Below are positions 43,295 to 52,523 of a stretch of 64,000 bases of DNA, one piece after another (positions within the stretch are counted from its first letter, which is position 1; every line of letters starts with the position of its first letter). This stretch comes from Chryseobacterium arachidis. GTDB lineage: Bacteria; Bacteroidota; Bacteroidia; Flavobacteriales; Weeksellaceae. The stretch lies in NCBI RefSeq assembly GCF_900129245.1, contig NZ_FQUT01000004.1, positions 420,821 through 484,820 of the forward strand. The letters run 5' to 3'. Below the pieces are notes generated by a model, which was given only the letters and a program-made list of their open reading frames with translations, was not told the origin of the DNA and made no database searches. The position numbers and the translations under genes are program-made.

Positions 43295-44404
43295 TTAATT
43301 TAAGTACTTTAAAACATTTTCCTTTTCTAAAGTAAATTTTTTATTGGAATCATTTTCTATGATAATTGTTTCACTGTTATCCAATATCTTTCTTATTTCA
43401 CAATATTTTTCTGCTGCTATTTTGGAAACATCCAAGCCATTTATTTTGAGAATTTTATCTCCCAAACTCAATTCCGACAATGAAGGAATTCGAAGCTTAT
43501 TGACAACAATAATATTATTATCAAGAGGAGCTAAAGAAATCCCAAAACTAGCATATTCAAGGGTCTTATCTGTAGGATTTAAAATAATATTATTATTGAT
43601 AAAATCAAGATCAATCAAATAATTTTCTATAAATCTTATACCTATCAGGTTCAATGGATCAGTACTGCTATCAATAATTTGATTATGTAATGCAGCTTTA
43701 TTGAATTCTATATCCATCAAATCAACATATCTCTCTCCCTTATTTATACTATTTAAACCTTGGGATAACAGCCCTTCGAAAGTCAGGAAATTGCTATCTT
43801 TTATTGAATTATATAAATTTTGACTAAGAGTAATACCCATTCCGGAACCAGAGTCAAATATGAATTCAACATCTTGATTCCTAATTTTACCTTTTACTCT
43901 GGGAACACTCGTGAAATTATCCTCTGCAAAGGGTATAGTAATGGAAGTGGATGAATTTGTTAGCGATTTATCAAACACACTAATTGTTCTTGTTTTAAAA
44001 TCAATCCTCCATACTTTGCCTTTCATCATATTAGCACCTAATATTCCGCTAATCTTTTTACAAGCTCTGCCGGTCATCCAACTAACATCTGTAAAAGAAA
44101 AGTTTACATTTTTAAATTTTAGATCAGATACCTGTAAATCATTTGTTGTAAAAACATCCATTTTTGATTTAACATCATGTGCATCGCTAGCTTCAAAAAT
44201 TACACTACTTTTTTTCTCATTGATTTTACCTTTTAATTCTGAAGAAATAATAGTAAAAGCACCGGTATCAAATAGGAAGTAATGTTTTTCTTTTTTAATA
44301 TCCACAGGTATAAATATTTTCCCATCAATTAATTCGAAAGGTATTGTTGTGGCTTGGTACAAAAAGGAAAATAGTAAGAAAAGTATAAAAAAATATTTTT
44401 TCAT
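43295..44404 (-). CDS. Secreted retropepsin-like aspartic protease with C-terminal PDZ-like domain
   Basis: 369 residues from the ATG at 44404, giving signal peptide MKKYFFILFLLFSFLYQA; the ORF start at 44428 adds eight poor residues. Two retropepsin-type halves: FLFDTGAFTIISSEL and EFIFDSGSGMGITLS (DTG/DSG catalytic Asp), so a full clan AA single-chain active site. The C-terminal ~90 residues (SLSELSLGDKILKINGLDV) look like a PDZ domain. It follows a 128-residue peptide gene by 83 bp. Confidence 0.85.
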   Translation of the reverse strand: MKKYFFILFLLFSFLYQATTIPFELIDGKIFIPVDIKKEKHYFLFDTGAFTIISSELKGKINEKKSSVIFEASDAHDVKSKMDVFTTNDLQVSDLKFKNVNFSFTDVSWMTGRACKKISGILGANMMKGKVWRIDFKTRTISVFDKSLTNSSTSITIPFAEDNFTSVPRVKGKIRNQDVEFIFDSGSGMGITLSQNLYNSIKDSNFLTFEGLLSQGLNSINKGERYVDLMDIEFNKAALHNQIIDSSTDPLNLIGIRFIENYLIDLDFINNNIILNPTDKTLEYASFGISLAPLDNNIIVVNKLRIPSLSELSLGDKILKINGLDVSKIAAEKYCEIRKILDNSETIIIENDSNKKFTLEKENVLKYLN

Positions 44405-44487
44405 GTTAATTGTAATGGTGACAGACAAATATAAGATATAAAATTAAATAATGGCTGCCTTATAGGGGGCAGCCATTGTTAAACATA

Positions 44488-44874
44488 TTACCAAGTCCAT
44501 TTAACAATAACGGTACCTGTTACAGTAGTTGAACCAGTTTGAGGATTAGTTGATGTACTTACACTTGTAGAAAGTTCTTTTTTCTTCTTTCCTCTGGAAG
44601 CAAAAGCAGAAGGAGGTGTCGTATCTTGCATTTCAATAGGAATTTGTCCTAAAAACCCACTTGCTAAGCTAAATCCGGTGATTCTTAAATCTACGGTTTC
44701 AAGCTCTTTTAAATAAGACTGTTGCTCATCACTCAGTTCAAAATTTTCGGAAATGAATTCAACTGGATTATTTGCAACATATTCGGAAATTTTTAGTCTC
44801 TCTTCGATTGATAAAGCATTAACTTCTTTTTGTTTCGCTTGTACTCCTTCTGGAGTAAATGGCATTTTTTTCAT
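44488..44874 (-). CDS. Small peptide with helical leader and Ser/Thr-rich tail
   Basis: 128 residues, no secretion signal. The N-terminal ~60 residues are charged and helical (SIEERLKISEYVANNPVEFI, LSDEQQSYLKELE); then a Gly/Ser-rich middle (ITGFSLASGFLGQIPIEM), a Lys-rich break (SRGKKKKELS) and a tail of Ser, Thr and Val (STSVSTSTNPQTGSTTVTG). That leader-core division resembles a modified-peptide precursor, but no maturase gene is nearby; the only partner is the protease just downstream. Promoter box TACTTTTG at 44953-44960. Unrecognised family. Confidence 0.6.
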   Translation of the reverse strand: MKKMPFTPEGVQAKQKEVNALSIEERLKISEYVANNPVEFISENFELSDEQQSYLKELETVDLRITGFSLASGFLGQIPIEMQDTTPPSAFASRGKKKKELSTSVSTSTNPQTGSTTVTGTVIVKWTW

Positions 44875-45303
44875 GATGGTTTAATTAATTGGTTGGAAAT
44901 TGGTTAGGTAAGAAAATAATTCCCCGGGGCTATTATCATTTAATTACTAATACAAAAGTAATTGGGCAAAGCGCCAAAACTCGACGTATTAAAATTTATT
45001 AGTGTTATTTTTATCTTGGAAGAGTAATTGTATAGAATTTCTACTGCATAATCCTTAAATTTTATAGAGTTAAATGTCTTCCATGATTATCATAAATAGT
45101 AATTTATCATGTACCAACTTTTTATGATCACAATCAAATTTGAATAATTTGATCAGCATCTGCAGTTATAATATTTCAATAAGTAGTGAAATTTAACATT
45201 TAGATTACATTAGCATAGAAAATATTTTATTAAATTTACATTACCACACTAAATCAATAATTTAAGCTTGAATAAAGCACCAATCACAAAATTTTAATAG
45301 AAT
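44875..45303. promoter_or_regulatory. Divergent promoter region
   Basis: 429 AT-rich bases between the peptide gene (minus) and the S74 protein (plus). TACTTTTG at 44953-44960 on the minus strand fits the minus-7 consensus about 80 bp before the peptide ATG. A plus-strand box for the S74 gene is not clear. Confidence 0.45.
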
Positions 45304-47910
45304 ATGAAAAATTTACTTTTTCCTATTGTAATGGCATCTACCACCTTTACAATACAGTTCAAGGCACAGGTAGGTATTTTTACACCTTCACCTCAATCTA
45401 CCTTAGACATTACTGCAAAAAACAGTAGTGGCACATCTACTACAATTGATGGACTTTTAATTCCAAGAGTAGACAGAGAAAGAGCCCAAAGTATGACTTC
45501 CGCCCCGATCTCAACAATGATCTATGTACAAAATATCGATACAGGGACGCAAGCTGGAACCGCCTTAAATATAGATACTGTAGGATATTATTATTTTGAC
45601 GGAACTGTATGGGCAAAACTGAATCCGGATATCAGCATTTATAATTCAAACGGAACACTCTCCGGTAATCGGATTGTTTCTCAGGCTGGCAATACCCTTA
45701 CCTTTAATACAAATCAGACGAACGGATTTTCAGTTGCCGGAAATAATTTTTCTGTCGACGGGGCAAATAACAGATTAGGCTTTGGAACTGTCAGCCCCTC
45801 AGCAAAAATAGAAATTGTTTCAGATAATGCAGGTGGTGGTAATGGCAATGATATATATTTTAATGGTTTTGGAACTTCGATTGCGCCTGGGCTTTTTCTA
45901 GGTAGCGCAAGAGGAACTGCCGCTGCTCCGGCCAATCTTATTAATGGTGATATAATAGGAGGGCTATATTTTAATCCAAGGATAGGTGAAAACTTTACTT
46001 TTACCAATGCTTCAAACGTTACTTCCACTTATTTGGGAAACGGCGTAACTAATTTAACGGATTTGAATTTTTCAACTTCAGGAACAAACAGGATGACAAT
46101 AAATGAATTAGGCAACATTGGTATCGGCACTACTGCTCCAACCACCCTATTAGATGTGAACGGAAATGCAAGAGTACGTAATCTTCCAACAGGTGCAACG
46201 ACAGACAATGTAATTACTACAGATGCAAACGGGAATTTAAGACAGGTAGCCGCAGGAACTTTTAATGCGAACAGTAACTGGACAAAAATCGGAAATGCGG
46301 CTACAGATCCTAACACTAATTTTATTGGTACCACTGACGTTCAGGATTTTGTAACCCGTACTAATAATACTGAAAAAATGAGAGTGACATCAGCAGGAAA
46401 TGTGGGTATAGGTACTGCAACTCCAGAAGGAAAACTTGTTATAGCATCAACACCCTCTACACAGGCATTAATTGCCAGGACAACTGCTTTGGCTACAAAC
46501 CAGTTTTTACAGGGAACGATTACTGACGGTACCATTACCAATGCGTGGGGAATCCAAAATAATAGTGACGCTGTATTTTATGGGTCCAGCTCAGCTTCCA
46601 ACTTAAGTTTACGTACGGGAACCATTAACAGGCTTTTTATTGAAAATGCGACAGGAAATATTGGTATTGCCAACAATGCACCAACCAATACTCTTGATGT
46701 AAATGGTGGAGCAAGAGTACGTACTTTACCTACAGGGGCTGCTGCCGATAATGTTATCACTACAGATGCCAACGGAAACTTGAGACAAATTACCGCAGCA
46801 ACTTTTGGTGCAGCAAATAATTGGAGTAAGACTGGAAACGCTGGAACCACACCAGCAACTAATTTTGTCGGAACAACTGATGCTCAGGATTTTGTTACCC
46901 GCTCAAATAATACGGAAAGAATGAGGGTAACCTCAACAGGTAATGTGGGAGTAGGAACAAGTACGCCAACCGCAGCATTTCATGTGGTAACTACTGCAGC
47001 AGGAGGAATGATCAGTGAAAGAGCAACTGCTGGAACAGGTACAGGATCACCAGCATATCTTGTTTTAAGAAGAAATAAAGCCACAACTCCCACCAGTAAT
47101 GCAGCTGTAATAAGCGGTGACGGTCTGGGTGCTGTATCGTTTGTAGGTAATAACGGAACTGGATTTACAGCGGATGTAATAAATGGGGTATCTATGGTAT
47201 ATTCTGAAGCTACCGAAACATTTAGTTCTACCGCCGCGGGATCCCGTTTGGAATTTAGAACAGTGCCCAACGGAACTTTAACGAATGTCACCCGTATGAG
47301 AATTGAGCAGGATGGTAAAGTAGGAATAGGAGCTCAGGCAACAAGTGGAAGACTTACAGTTGCCGGAAGTGGTGCAGGTTCTACACCTATGCTATCATTA
47401 ACAAATACAAATGTAACGGGAAACCCTACTTTAAACATATATCCAGGATACACTTCAAACGGATCTTCTATTGTTGAAGGCAATCAATATTCTGTTGTTT
47501 TTGATCAGGATCCCGGGACTTCATCAGGTACTACTCAGTCATTATATGATTTCCATGGCCAGCTTCGAGCAGTATCTACTTCCAGCCTTTCCGATAGAAG
47601 AATCAAGGAGGATATAACAAATATGAATCAATATGGCTTAAAAGAAGTACTAAAAATGCAAACTCATAATTATATTCTTAAGAAATCCAAAACTAAAGAT
47701 ATTGGGTTTATAGCTCAGGAATTACAAGCTATTGTTCCTGAACTCGTAAAAGGAGAAGAAAACGAGAACTCTTTGCTCTCTGTTGATTATTCTAAAGTAT
47801 CCCTTATCCTTGTTAATGCCATAAAAGAACAACAAAAAACTATTGAAGATCAGTATAAGATGATCCAGGATCTTCAAGCGGACATTACTTCTTTGAAGAC
47901 GAAAAAATGA
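45304..47910 (+). CDS. Secreted surface protein with C-terminal S74 intramolecular chaperone domain
   Basis: 868 residues; signal peptide to about residue 21 (FKAQ), then VGIFTPSPQSTLDI, the opening shared with many flavobacterial surface proteins. The long middle is beta-rich with two ~105-residue repeats (DVNG.ARVR.LPTGA..DNVITTDANGNLRQ...NVGIGTATP) encoded at about 46110-46425 and 46650-46965. The end (SDRRIKEDITNMNQYGLKEVLKM, DIGFIAQELQAIVPELV, DYSKVSLILVNAIKEQQ) is a Peptidase_S74 domain, which helps phage tail spikes trimerise and cleaves itself off. It is followed by a coiled coil. Confidence 0.9.
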   Translation: MKNLLFPIVMASTTFTIQFKAQVGIFTPSPQSTLDITAKNSSGTSTTIDGLLIPRVDRERAQSMTSAPISTMIYVQNIDTGTQAGTALNIDTVGYYYFDGTVWAKLNPDISIYNSNGTLSGNRIVSQAGNTLTFNTNQTNGFSVAGNNFSVDGANNRLGFGTVSPSAKIEIVSDNAGGGNGNDIYFNGFGTSIAPGLFLGSARGTAAAPANLINGDIIGGLYFNPRIGENFTFTNASNVTSTYLGNGVTNLTDLNFSTSGTNRMTINELGNIGIGTTAPTTLLDVNGNARVRNLPTGATTDNVITTDANGNLRQVAAGTFNANSNWTKIGNAATDPNTNFIGTTDVQDFVTRTNNTEKMRVTSAGNVGIGTATPEGKLVIASTPSTQALIARTTALATNQFLQGTITDGTITNAWGIQNNSDAVFYGSSSASNLSLRTGTINRLFIENATGNIGIANNAPTNTLDVNGGARVRTLPTGAAADNVITTDANGNLRQITAATFGAANNWSKTGNAGTTPATNFVGTTDAQDFVTRSNNTERMRVTSTGNVGVGTSTPTAAFHVVTTAAGGMISERATAGTGTGSPAYLVLRRNKATTPTSNAAVISGDGLGAVSFVGNNGTGFTADVINGVSMVYSEATETFSSTAAGSRLEFRTVPNGTLTNVTRMRIEQDGKVGIGAQATSGRLTVAGSGAGSTPMLSLTNTNVTGNPTLNIYPGYTSNGSSIVEGNQYSVVFDQDPGTSSGTTQSLYDFHGQLRAVSTSSLSDRRIKEDITNMNQYGLKEVLKMQTHNYILKKSKTKDIGFIAQELQAIVPELVKGEENENSLLSVDYSKVSLILVNAIKEQQKTIEDQYKMIQDLQADITSLKTKK

Positions 47911-47998
47911 TATAATTCAAGTGAATTTCTGTTCCAGTCTTTGGATGAAGAGTTCAAATTCTCTAAAATCAAAATATTAATTGATTCTGAAAACACAA

Positions 47999-48031
47999 AA
48001 AAAGTTCGTTAACTCTTTAACGGACTTTTTT
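47999..48031. terminator. Terminator of the S74 gene
   Basis: AAAAAGTTCGTTAA / TTAACGGACTTTTT hairpin with tight loop and T6 tail, about 90 bases after the stop. Confidence 0.8.
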
Positions 48032-48205
48032 GATTTTTACGGTTATTTTTTCTTTTCTTTTAAAATTATTTACTTCTAATAATTTTGTAAAATTTCGATT
48101 TACTTCCAGTATTAAAGCTTTCATAATTTTCTCTACTGAAGCCACTCCCATTGATTTGAGATATTCTCCAAAAAGAAAAAAGTCTGAATCTACGAACTTT
48201 TCTCT
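48017..48205 (-). pseudogene. Coding-like C-terminal fragment
   Basis: A 62-codon frame without a start reads REKFVDSDFFLFGEYLKSMG, VASVEKIMKALILEVNRN, FTKLLEVNNFKRKEKITVKI and stops inside the terminator. Helical, plausible protein, but only an internal Met. Family unknown; likely the tail of a lost gene. Confidence 0.35.
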
Positions 48206-48286
48206 TTAGAATATTATCTTATATTATCTAGGGTGTAACATAATGGTAGGTAAAAGTTTTAATATCAGTCATCCCAATAGGGTAAT

Positions 48287-48550
48287 TTATAAGTTGTCCA
48301 ACAGAGTTATACTTAATATGACACCATATGTGTTTGCTTGTAAGTATAGAGCGGTGGCTATTGGACCAAATGGATCACTTGCAGGGAGCCCAATTGTAGT
48401 GGATTGATTAAATCCTACTGCTTGTGTAGTATAGTTGGGGTATTCTAACTCATCTACAGATTCAACATAGCCAGTTACAGCATCATTAGAATCAAAATTG
48501 ATTTTATACCATGAATACGGTAAATTCTCCATAAAATAATATTGAGTCAA
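48287..48550 (-). CDS. Hypothetical protein, small
   Basis: 87 codons from TTG at 48550; the ATG six codons later (MENLPYSWYKI) is the better start. Aromatic and Asn/Asp-rich (NFDSNDAVTGYVESVDELEY), ending LYLQANTYGVILSITLLDNL. No signal or known domain. It follows the next gene by 11 bp, so both may be pieces of one older gene. Confidence 0.4.
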   Translation of the reverse strand: MTQYYFMENLPYSWYKINFDSNDAVTGYVESVDELEYPNYTTQAVGFNQSTTIGLPASDPFGPIATALYLQANTYGVILSITLLDNL

Positions 48551-48561
48551 CAGAGTTTGTA

Positions 48562-48870
48562 TTATTGTATTATGTTTACTGCCCCAAATAAATAAAAGTA
48601 TTTATCAGTTTTAGGATAGACCAGATTCACTACCCTGTCAATATTCCCTGATTTTTTCAGGTTCTTTTTGTTCTCAGCGGTAACTCCTGGCCTAAAATTT
48701 ATGATTAAGGTTAAGCTCTCTTCTGATCCCGTAAAGATTAACGGCCACTTCTCCCTGATCATTGGTTTGCAGGATAACTGGACATCCATTTTACTGACTG
48801 CTGTTCTGAGATTTATTGTAATGGGAATCAAAGTATTAGCCTTATCATCTGAGCAGTGAGTCCATGACAT
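48562..48870 (-). CDS. Hypothetical protein, small
   Basis: 102 codons. PITINLRTAVSKMDVQLSCK...SEESLTLIINFRPGVTAENKKNLKKSG.IDRVVNLVYPKTDKYFYLFG is plausible beta-rich protein. No signal peptide, although surroundings suggest exported proteins, so the 5' part may be missing. Confidence 0.4.
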   Translation of the reverse strand: MSWTHCSDDKANTLIPITINLRTAVSKMDVQLSCKPMIREKWPLIFTGSEESLTLIINFRPGVTAENKKNLKKSGNIDRVVNLVYPKTDKYFYLFGAVNIIQ

Positions 48871-49038
48871 TCATCTTTTCAAGCTTTTTTGATGTTAATA
48901 ATGATGTGAACAGCTGATCAACTTTATTGAGGTAAAATTGGATAATTAATATGATATAAAATGAATACCTTTTCGTAGTAACGAAAAAATTTTAATGAAG
49001 AAGAATATATTTTATAATCATAAAGGTTTATTGATGCG

Positions 49039-49635
49039 TTAATAATGTACTTTACTCTGCTCAATTTTAACCATATGAAGTTTTTCCATTTTTTTGAGGG
49101 TTCTGATGATAGTTTCAACCCTCATTCCGGTTAAAGAAGCTAATTGAGACCTTGTAAAAGGTACTACAAAACTGTATTTTCCCAATAACCAAAATGCGAT
49201 TTAAGATGGTCCAGAAGCTTATGAACTTTGATAAACGGATCTGAAATTGCCAGAAACGAAGAGATAATATACCTGAAATGTAGACGCTCTGAAGTATACC
49301 GATTTATATCAAAAAAAATCTTCGGATGCTTCTCTATAAGTGTTAAGAAAGAATCTTTGGATAATTTAATAATTGTTGAATCCGTCAATGCAACCGCATT
49401 AACAGCATAAAGCTTCTCTGTAAGCAGGTAAGATTCTCCGAAACAATGACCCTTATAGGGGGAAACCGTGTACAAATTCTTTTCCGTTCTCAAAAATATT
49501 ATTGAGCTTTATAATGCCTTCCTGTATCTGGTAATAATTTCTGCATACATTATTTTCTTCGAAAATAAATTCATCGACGGTACATTTTTGTAGCTCTGCG
49601 CCATAGTTAAATAACATCTCTTCAGGTATGATCAT
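49039..49635 (-). pseudogene. Crp/Fnr-family regulator, two frameshifts
   Basis: Three pieces in successive frames: MIIPEEMLFNYGAEL...EENNVCRNYYQIQEGIIKLNN (49635-49453), KGHCFGESYLLTEKLYAVNAV...KVHKLLDHLKSHFGYW (to about 49170), and YSFVVPFTRSQLASLTGMRVETIIRTLKKMEK to a stop at 49039. The first break is one extra base in a C5 run (about 49463-49467), the second falls in AAAATACAG (about 49173-49180). Joined, the length equals the intact paralogue at 37653. Confidence 0.85.
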
Positions 49636-49767
49636 AGAATAGCTATTAGTAAGGCTAATTTATTATTTTTAGAAAAGCCAGACAATGATTTTAAAGTGAT
49701 CACCTCACAAGTTTCTATTTAATGACGCTACTATTTCTTTTACGATACCATGAATACTGAACGTAAA

Positions 49768-50382
49768 CTAAGGGATATTTCTAAGAAGTCTAAAAGTTAA
49801 GTTAATACGTTCTTTCATGGGTATAGTAGATTTAGCAATTCTATGTTCCCAATTTTCCTGTAGATCCCCTTTCATGATGAGCAGCGATCCGTGGGGAAGC
49901 GGAAGGCTGTATTTGCTCTGGTGATGATCCTTTTTTCTGAAATCAAAGTTTCGGGTCTGCCCCAGGCTGATAGATGCAATTACAGGCCGTTTTCCATATC
50001 GGCTTTCTTTATCTCTATGCCAGGCGACCGAATCATTGTTGTCACGGTAAAGGTTCAACAGTACGCCATTGAACTGATAATCGAATTCTTTTTCAATTCT
50101 TTCTTTTAAATCATAAAGTTCGGGAGTCCATTCATTATGCTTGGTTATATTGCTGTCTGCCGAATTATACGATTTTGCTTCACCATACCATGCAGTAAGA
50201 CGTGGCGTAAGTACCGTCTTATCGTACATTTTCTGAGTTCGTTGCTCCCAGAGTACAGTACTCAGCAGCTTCTCTTTTAGGAGATCCGCTTCTACCCTGC
50301 TTAGAAAATTTTCTTTGTATTCTAAAAGATCTTTTGGAAACTCATAAAATTCTTCCGCCTCAAATAAACTCAGCTGGCTCAT
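49768..50382 (-). CDS. alkB: AlkB-like 2-oxoglutarate/Fe(II) DNA repair dioxygenase
   Basis: 204 residues. Iron ligands His122 and Asp124 (AWHRDKE) and His180 (WEHRIAKS), with the 2-oxoglutarate-binding RINLTFR (192-198). FDYQFNGVLLNLYRDNNDSV is the usual nucleotide-recognition lid. AlkB removes methyl groups from damaged bases by oxidation. It lies among other repair genes and 153 bp downstream of the S24 repressor on the same strand. Confidence 0.93.
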   Translation of the reverse strand: MSQLSLFEAEEFYEFPKDLLEYKENFLSRVEADLLKEKLLSTVLWEQRTQKMYDKTVLTPRLTAWYGEAKSYNSADSNITKHNEWTPELYDLKERIEKEFDYQFNGVLLNLYRDNNDSVAWHRDKESRYGKRPVIASISLGQTRNFDFRKKDHHQSKYSLPLPHGSLLIMKGDLQENWEHRIAKSTIPMKERINLTFRLLRNIP

Positions 50383-50416
50383 TGTAATTCTCTTTTGAAA
50401 TATTTATCTTTACGCT

Positions 50417-50480
50417 ATCCCAAGTAAACGGGATTTTTTTCATCATTTGTGTTTTTACTTCCCTTCGGGGAAGTTTTTTA
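50417..50480 (+). terminator. Two tandem terminator-like hairpins, plus strand
   Basis: ATCCC-N8-GGGAT with a T7 run (50417-50440), then ACTTCCC-TTCG-GGGAAGT with T6 (50457-50479). Both are oriented for plus-strand transcripts, yet the flanking genes are on the minus strand; there is no obvious plus-strand gene to end. Confidence 0.55.
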
Positions 50481-50534
50481 AGTAATGAAACGGTTTTTTA
50501 AGAAAAAACATGTAGGAGCTTACTTAAAATTGAT

Positions 50535-51311
50535 TCAGTTTTTATCTCGAATTTTTTCTTTGATCTGTTTGATATCAGTTTTAATCTCTGTAATAAAGTT
50601 TTGAATATGATACCCCGAAAATTCATCAGCTTCATATTCCTTAGTGTTAATACTGCATGCAAATTCCCAGATTTCTTTAATTTCAGGCAATGGAATTTTA
50701 TAAGGTTCATAAAAATTGTTGTCAGCCTTGACCCAGATGCTATCTGCTTCATGAAACTGAAACCTTTTGTAACTGATACCATCATTGGTAGTGATGAAAA
50801 CATAAGTCCTGTCCGTTTTTAAGTCTGAAAGATTTTCGACATATCTTCCTACGATATAGGTTCCATCCTTATAAGGCGGCATAGAATCACCGTCAGCAGG
50901 AAATGCCCTGAACTTACCACCTTTTAAGAAAGGTAATGATATGGTATCAAGACTTTCTATGTATTCCGGATCACCATAGCCGTTCAAGTAACCCATAGAT
51001 GCCTTCTGTGGAATAATTTCAATCTGATCGTTTCCATCCTGATCAACCCTGATAGGCAGAACAATTCTATTGTCAGGAAGTTCCATAATTTCATCGACTG
51101 AAAATTTGCTGACATTGATTGTCAGAAGCAAATCGATGCTGACATTATAATATTTGGAGATCTTAACCAAAATCTCAAGCGGAGGTTCTGTGGCACCATC
51201 TTCATACTTACCATATCTGCCTCTGGTAATCAAAAGGTCATCAGCAACCTTTTGTTGCGAAAGATTGAGCTTACCTCTTAAATACCGCATATTTTCTGAA
51301 AAAATTGACAT
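50535..51311 (-). CDS. LexA/CI-like repressor: XRE HTH plus S24 peptidase
   Basis: 258 residues. N-terminal XRE HTH (MRYLRGKLNLSQQKVADDLLITRGRYGKYEDG), C-terminal S24 domain with nucleophile Ser in PADGDSMPPYKDGTYIVG and Lys in DGISYKRFQF. Such repressors cut themselves when RecA filaments form, releasing the SOS-like genes. It is divergent from dinB with paired dyads between, the standard control of the mutagenesis cassette in Bacteroidota. Confidence 0.9.
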   Translation of the reverse strand: MSIFSENMRYLRGKLNLSQQKVADDLLITRGRYGKYEDGATEPPLEILVKISKYYNVSIDLLLTINVSKFSVDEIMELPDNRIVLPIRVDQDGNDQIEIIPQKASMGYLNGYGDPEYIESLDTISLPFLKGGKFRAFPADGDSMPPYKDGTYIVGRYVENLSDLKTDRTYVFITTNDGISYKRFQFHEADSIWVKADNNFYEPYKIPLPEIKEIWEFACSINTKEYEADEFSGYHIQNFITEIKTDIKQIKEKIRDKN

Positions 51312-51323
51312 TGATATAATTTA

Positions 51324-51370
51324 TAGCAACAAATATACAAAATATTGCTACAAAACGTAATAATTTTGTA
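51324..51370. promoter_or_regulatory. Operator region between the S24 repressor and dinB
   Basis: Two overlapping dyads: TAGCAA (51324-51329) with TTGCTA (51345-51350), and TACAAAA (51349-51355) with TTTTGTA (51364-51370), the last ending two bases before the dinB ATG. They fill the whole divergent gap, so one repressor can shut both genes. Confidence 0.65.
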
Positions 51371-51372
51371 AA

Positions 51373-52515
51373 ATGGAACGAGCGATTGCACATATGGATC
51401 TGGATACTTTTTTTGTTTCCTGTGAACGACTGAGAGACTCTGTATTGGAGAAGCAGCCTGTCATTATAGGAGGCGGAGATCGTGGTGTGGTTGCGTCTTG
51501 TTCCTATGAAGCCAGGAAATTCGGGGTACGTTCTGCTATGCCTATCAGGCTGGCTCTACGCTTATGCCCGGAGGCCAGAGTCATCAAAGGTGATATGGAA
51601 TACTACTCCAATATGTCTCATATAGTAACGGATATTATACGGGAAAAAGTACCTGTTATGGAAAAAGCCAGTGTGGATGAATTTTATCTGGATCTTTCTG
51701 GAATGGATAAATTTTTCGGATGCTATCAATGGACAATCGGGATTGCTGAAGCGGTGAGGAAAAATACAGGTTTGCCTATCAGTTTTGCATTGTCTACAAA
51801 CAAAACGGTATCAAAGATTGGAACCGGAGAAGCAAAGCCTGTTGGAAAATTGGAATTAAAGCCCCATCTTATTCAGCCATTTTTAAATCCATTGTCCATC
51901 AGGAAGATTCCTATGGTCGGTAATGCGACTTTTGAATTGCTTTCAAGGTTAGGCGTAAGAAAGATTGAAACGCTTTCTCAAATGCCTGCCGATGTATTGC
52001 AGCAATTGATAGGAAAGAATGGGACGGAACTTTGGAAAAAAGCCAACGGTATCGATAATAATCCTGTCATTCAGTATTCAGAACGCAAATCTATATCTAC
52101 GGAAACAACTTTTGCCGAAGACACGATTGACGTTCAGAATATCAGAAGCATTCTTTCAGGAATGGTAGAACAGCTATGCTATCAGCTGAGACACGAAAAA
52201 TGGCTGACATCAACTGTTTCCGTAAGAATACGTTATGCTAATTTTGATACGGAGACTAAGCAATGTAAAGTTCCCTATACCTCGGCAGATCATACATTGC
52301 TTAAATATATTCTGGAACTTTTCAAAAAAACATATACCCGAAGAATGAGAATTCGACTTGTAGGTGTGAAGTTTACAGGGCTTGTCCACGGGAACCATCA
52401 GATGAATCTTTTTGAAGATACGGAAGAGTTGATTTCGCTTTATAATACGCTTGATAAAATCAAAGATCGTTTTGGAGCCAAAAGCGTAGGAAGAGCGTCT
52501 GGTTTTTTAAATTAA
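51373..52515 (+). CDS. dinB: DNA polymerase IV (Y-family translesion polymerase)
   Basis: 380 residues. Metal ligands Asp9 (HMDLDTFFVSCE) and Asp102/Glu103 (KASVDEFYLD); steric-gate region FFVSCE; SCSYEARKFGVRSAMP; HhH region VGNATFELLSRLGVRKIETLSQM; little-finger domain with ISTETTFAEDTID. It precedes the DnaE-type gene by 8 bp, and forms with it an inducible mutasome in place of the ImuB-DnaE2 pair of other phyla. Confidence 0.92.
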   Translation: MERAIAHMDLDTFFVSCERLRDSVLEKQPVIIGGGDRGVVASCSYEARKFGVRSAMPIRLALRLCPEARVIKGDMEYYSNMSHIVTDIIREKVPVMEKASVDEFYLDLSGMDKFFGCYQWTIGIAEAVRKNTGLPISFALSTNKTVSKIGTGEAKPVGKLELKPHLIQPFLNPLSIRKIPMVGNATFELLSRLGVRKIETLSQMPADVLQQLIGKNGTELWKKANGIDNNPVIQYSERKSISTETTFAEDTIDVQNIRSILSGMVEQLCYQLRHEKWLTSTVSVRIRYANFDTETKQCKVPYTSADHTLLKYILELFKKTYTRRMRIRLVGVKFTGLVHGNHQMNLFEDTEELISLYNTLDKIKDRFGAKSVGRASGFLN

Positions 52516-52523
52516 ATGCTATT

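Noticed and set aside
45714..47291. Series of minus-strand ORFs (66-104 codons) opposite the S74 protein gene
   Set aside because: Val/Pro/Ala-rich shadows of a repetitive Thr/Asn/Gly-rich gene.
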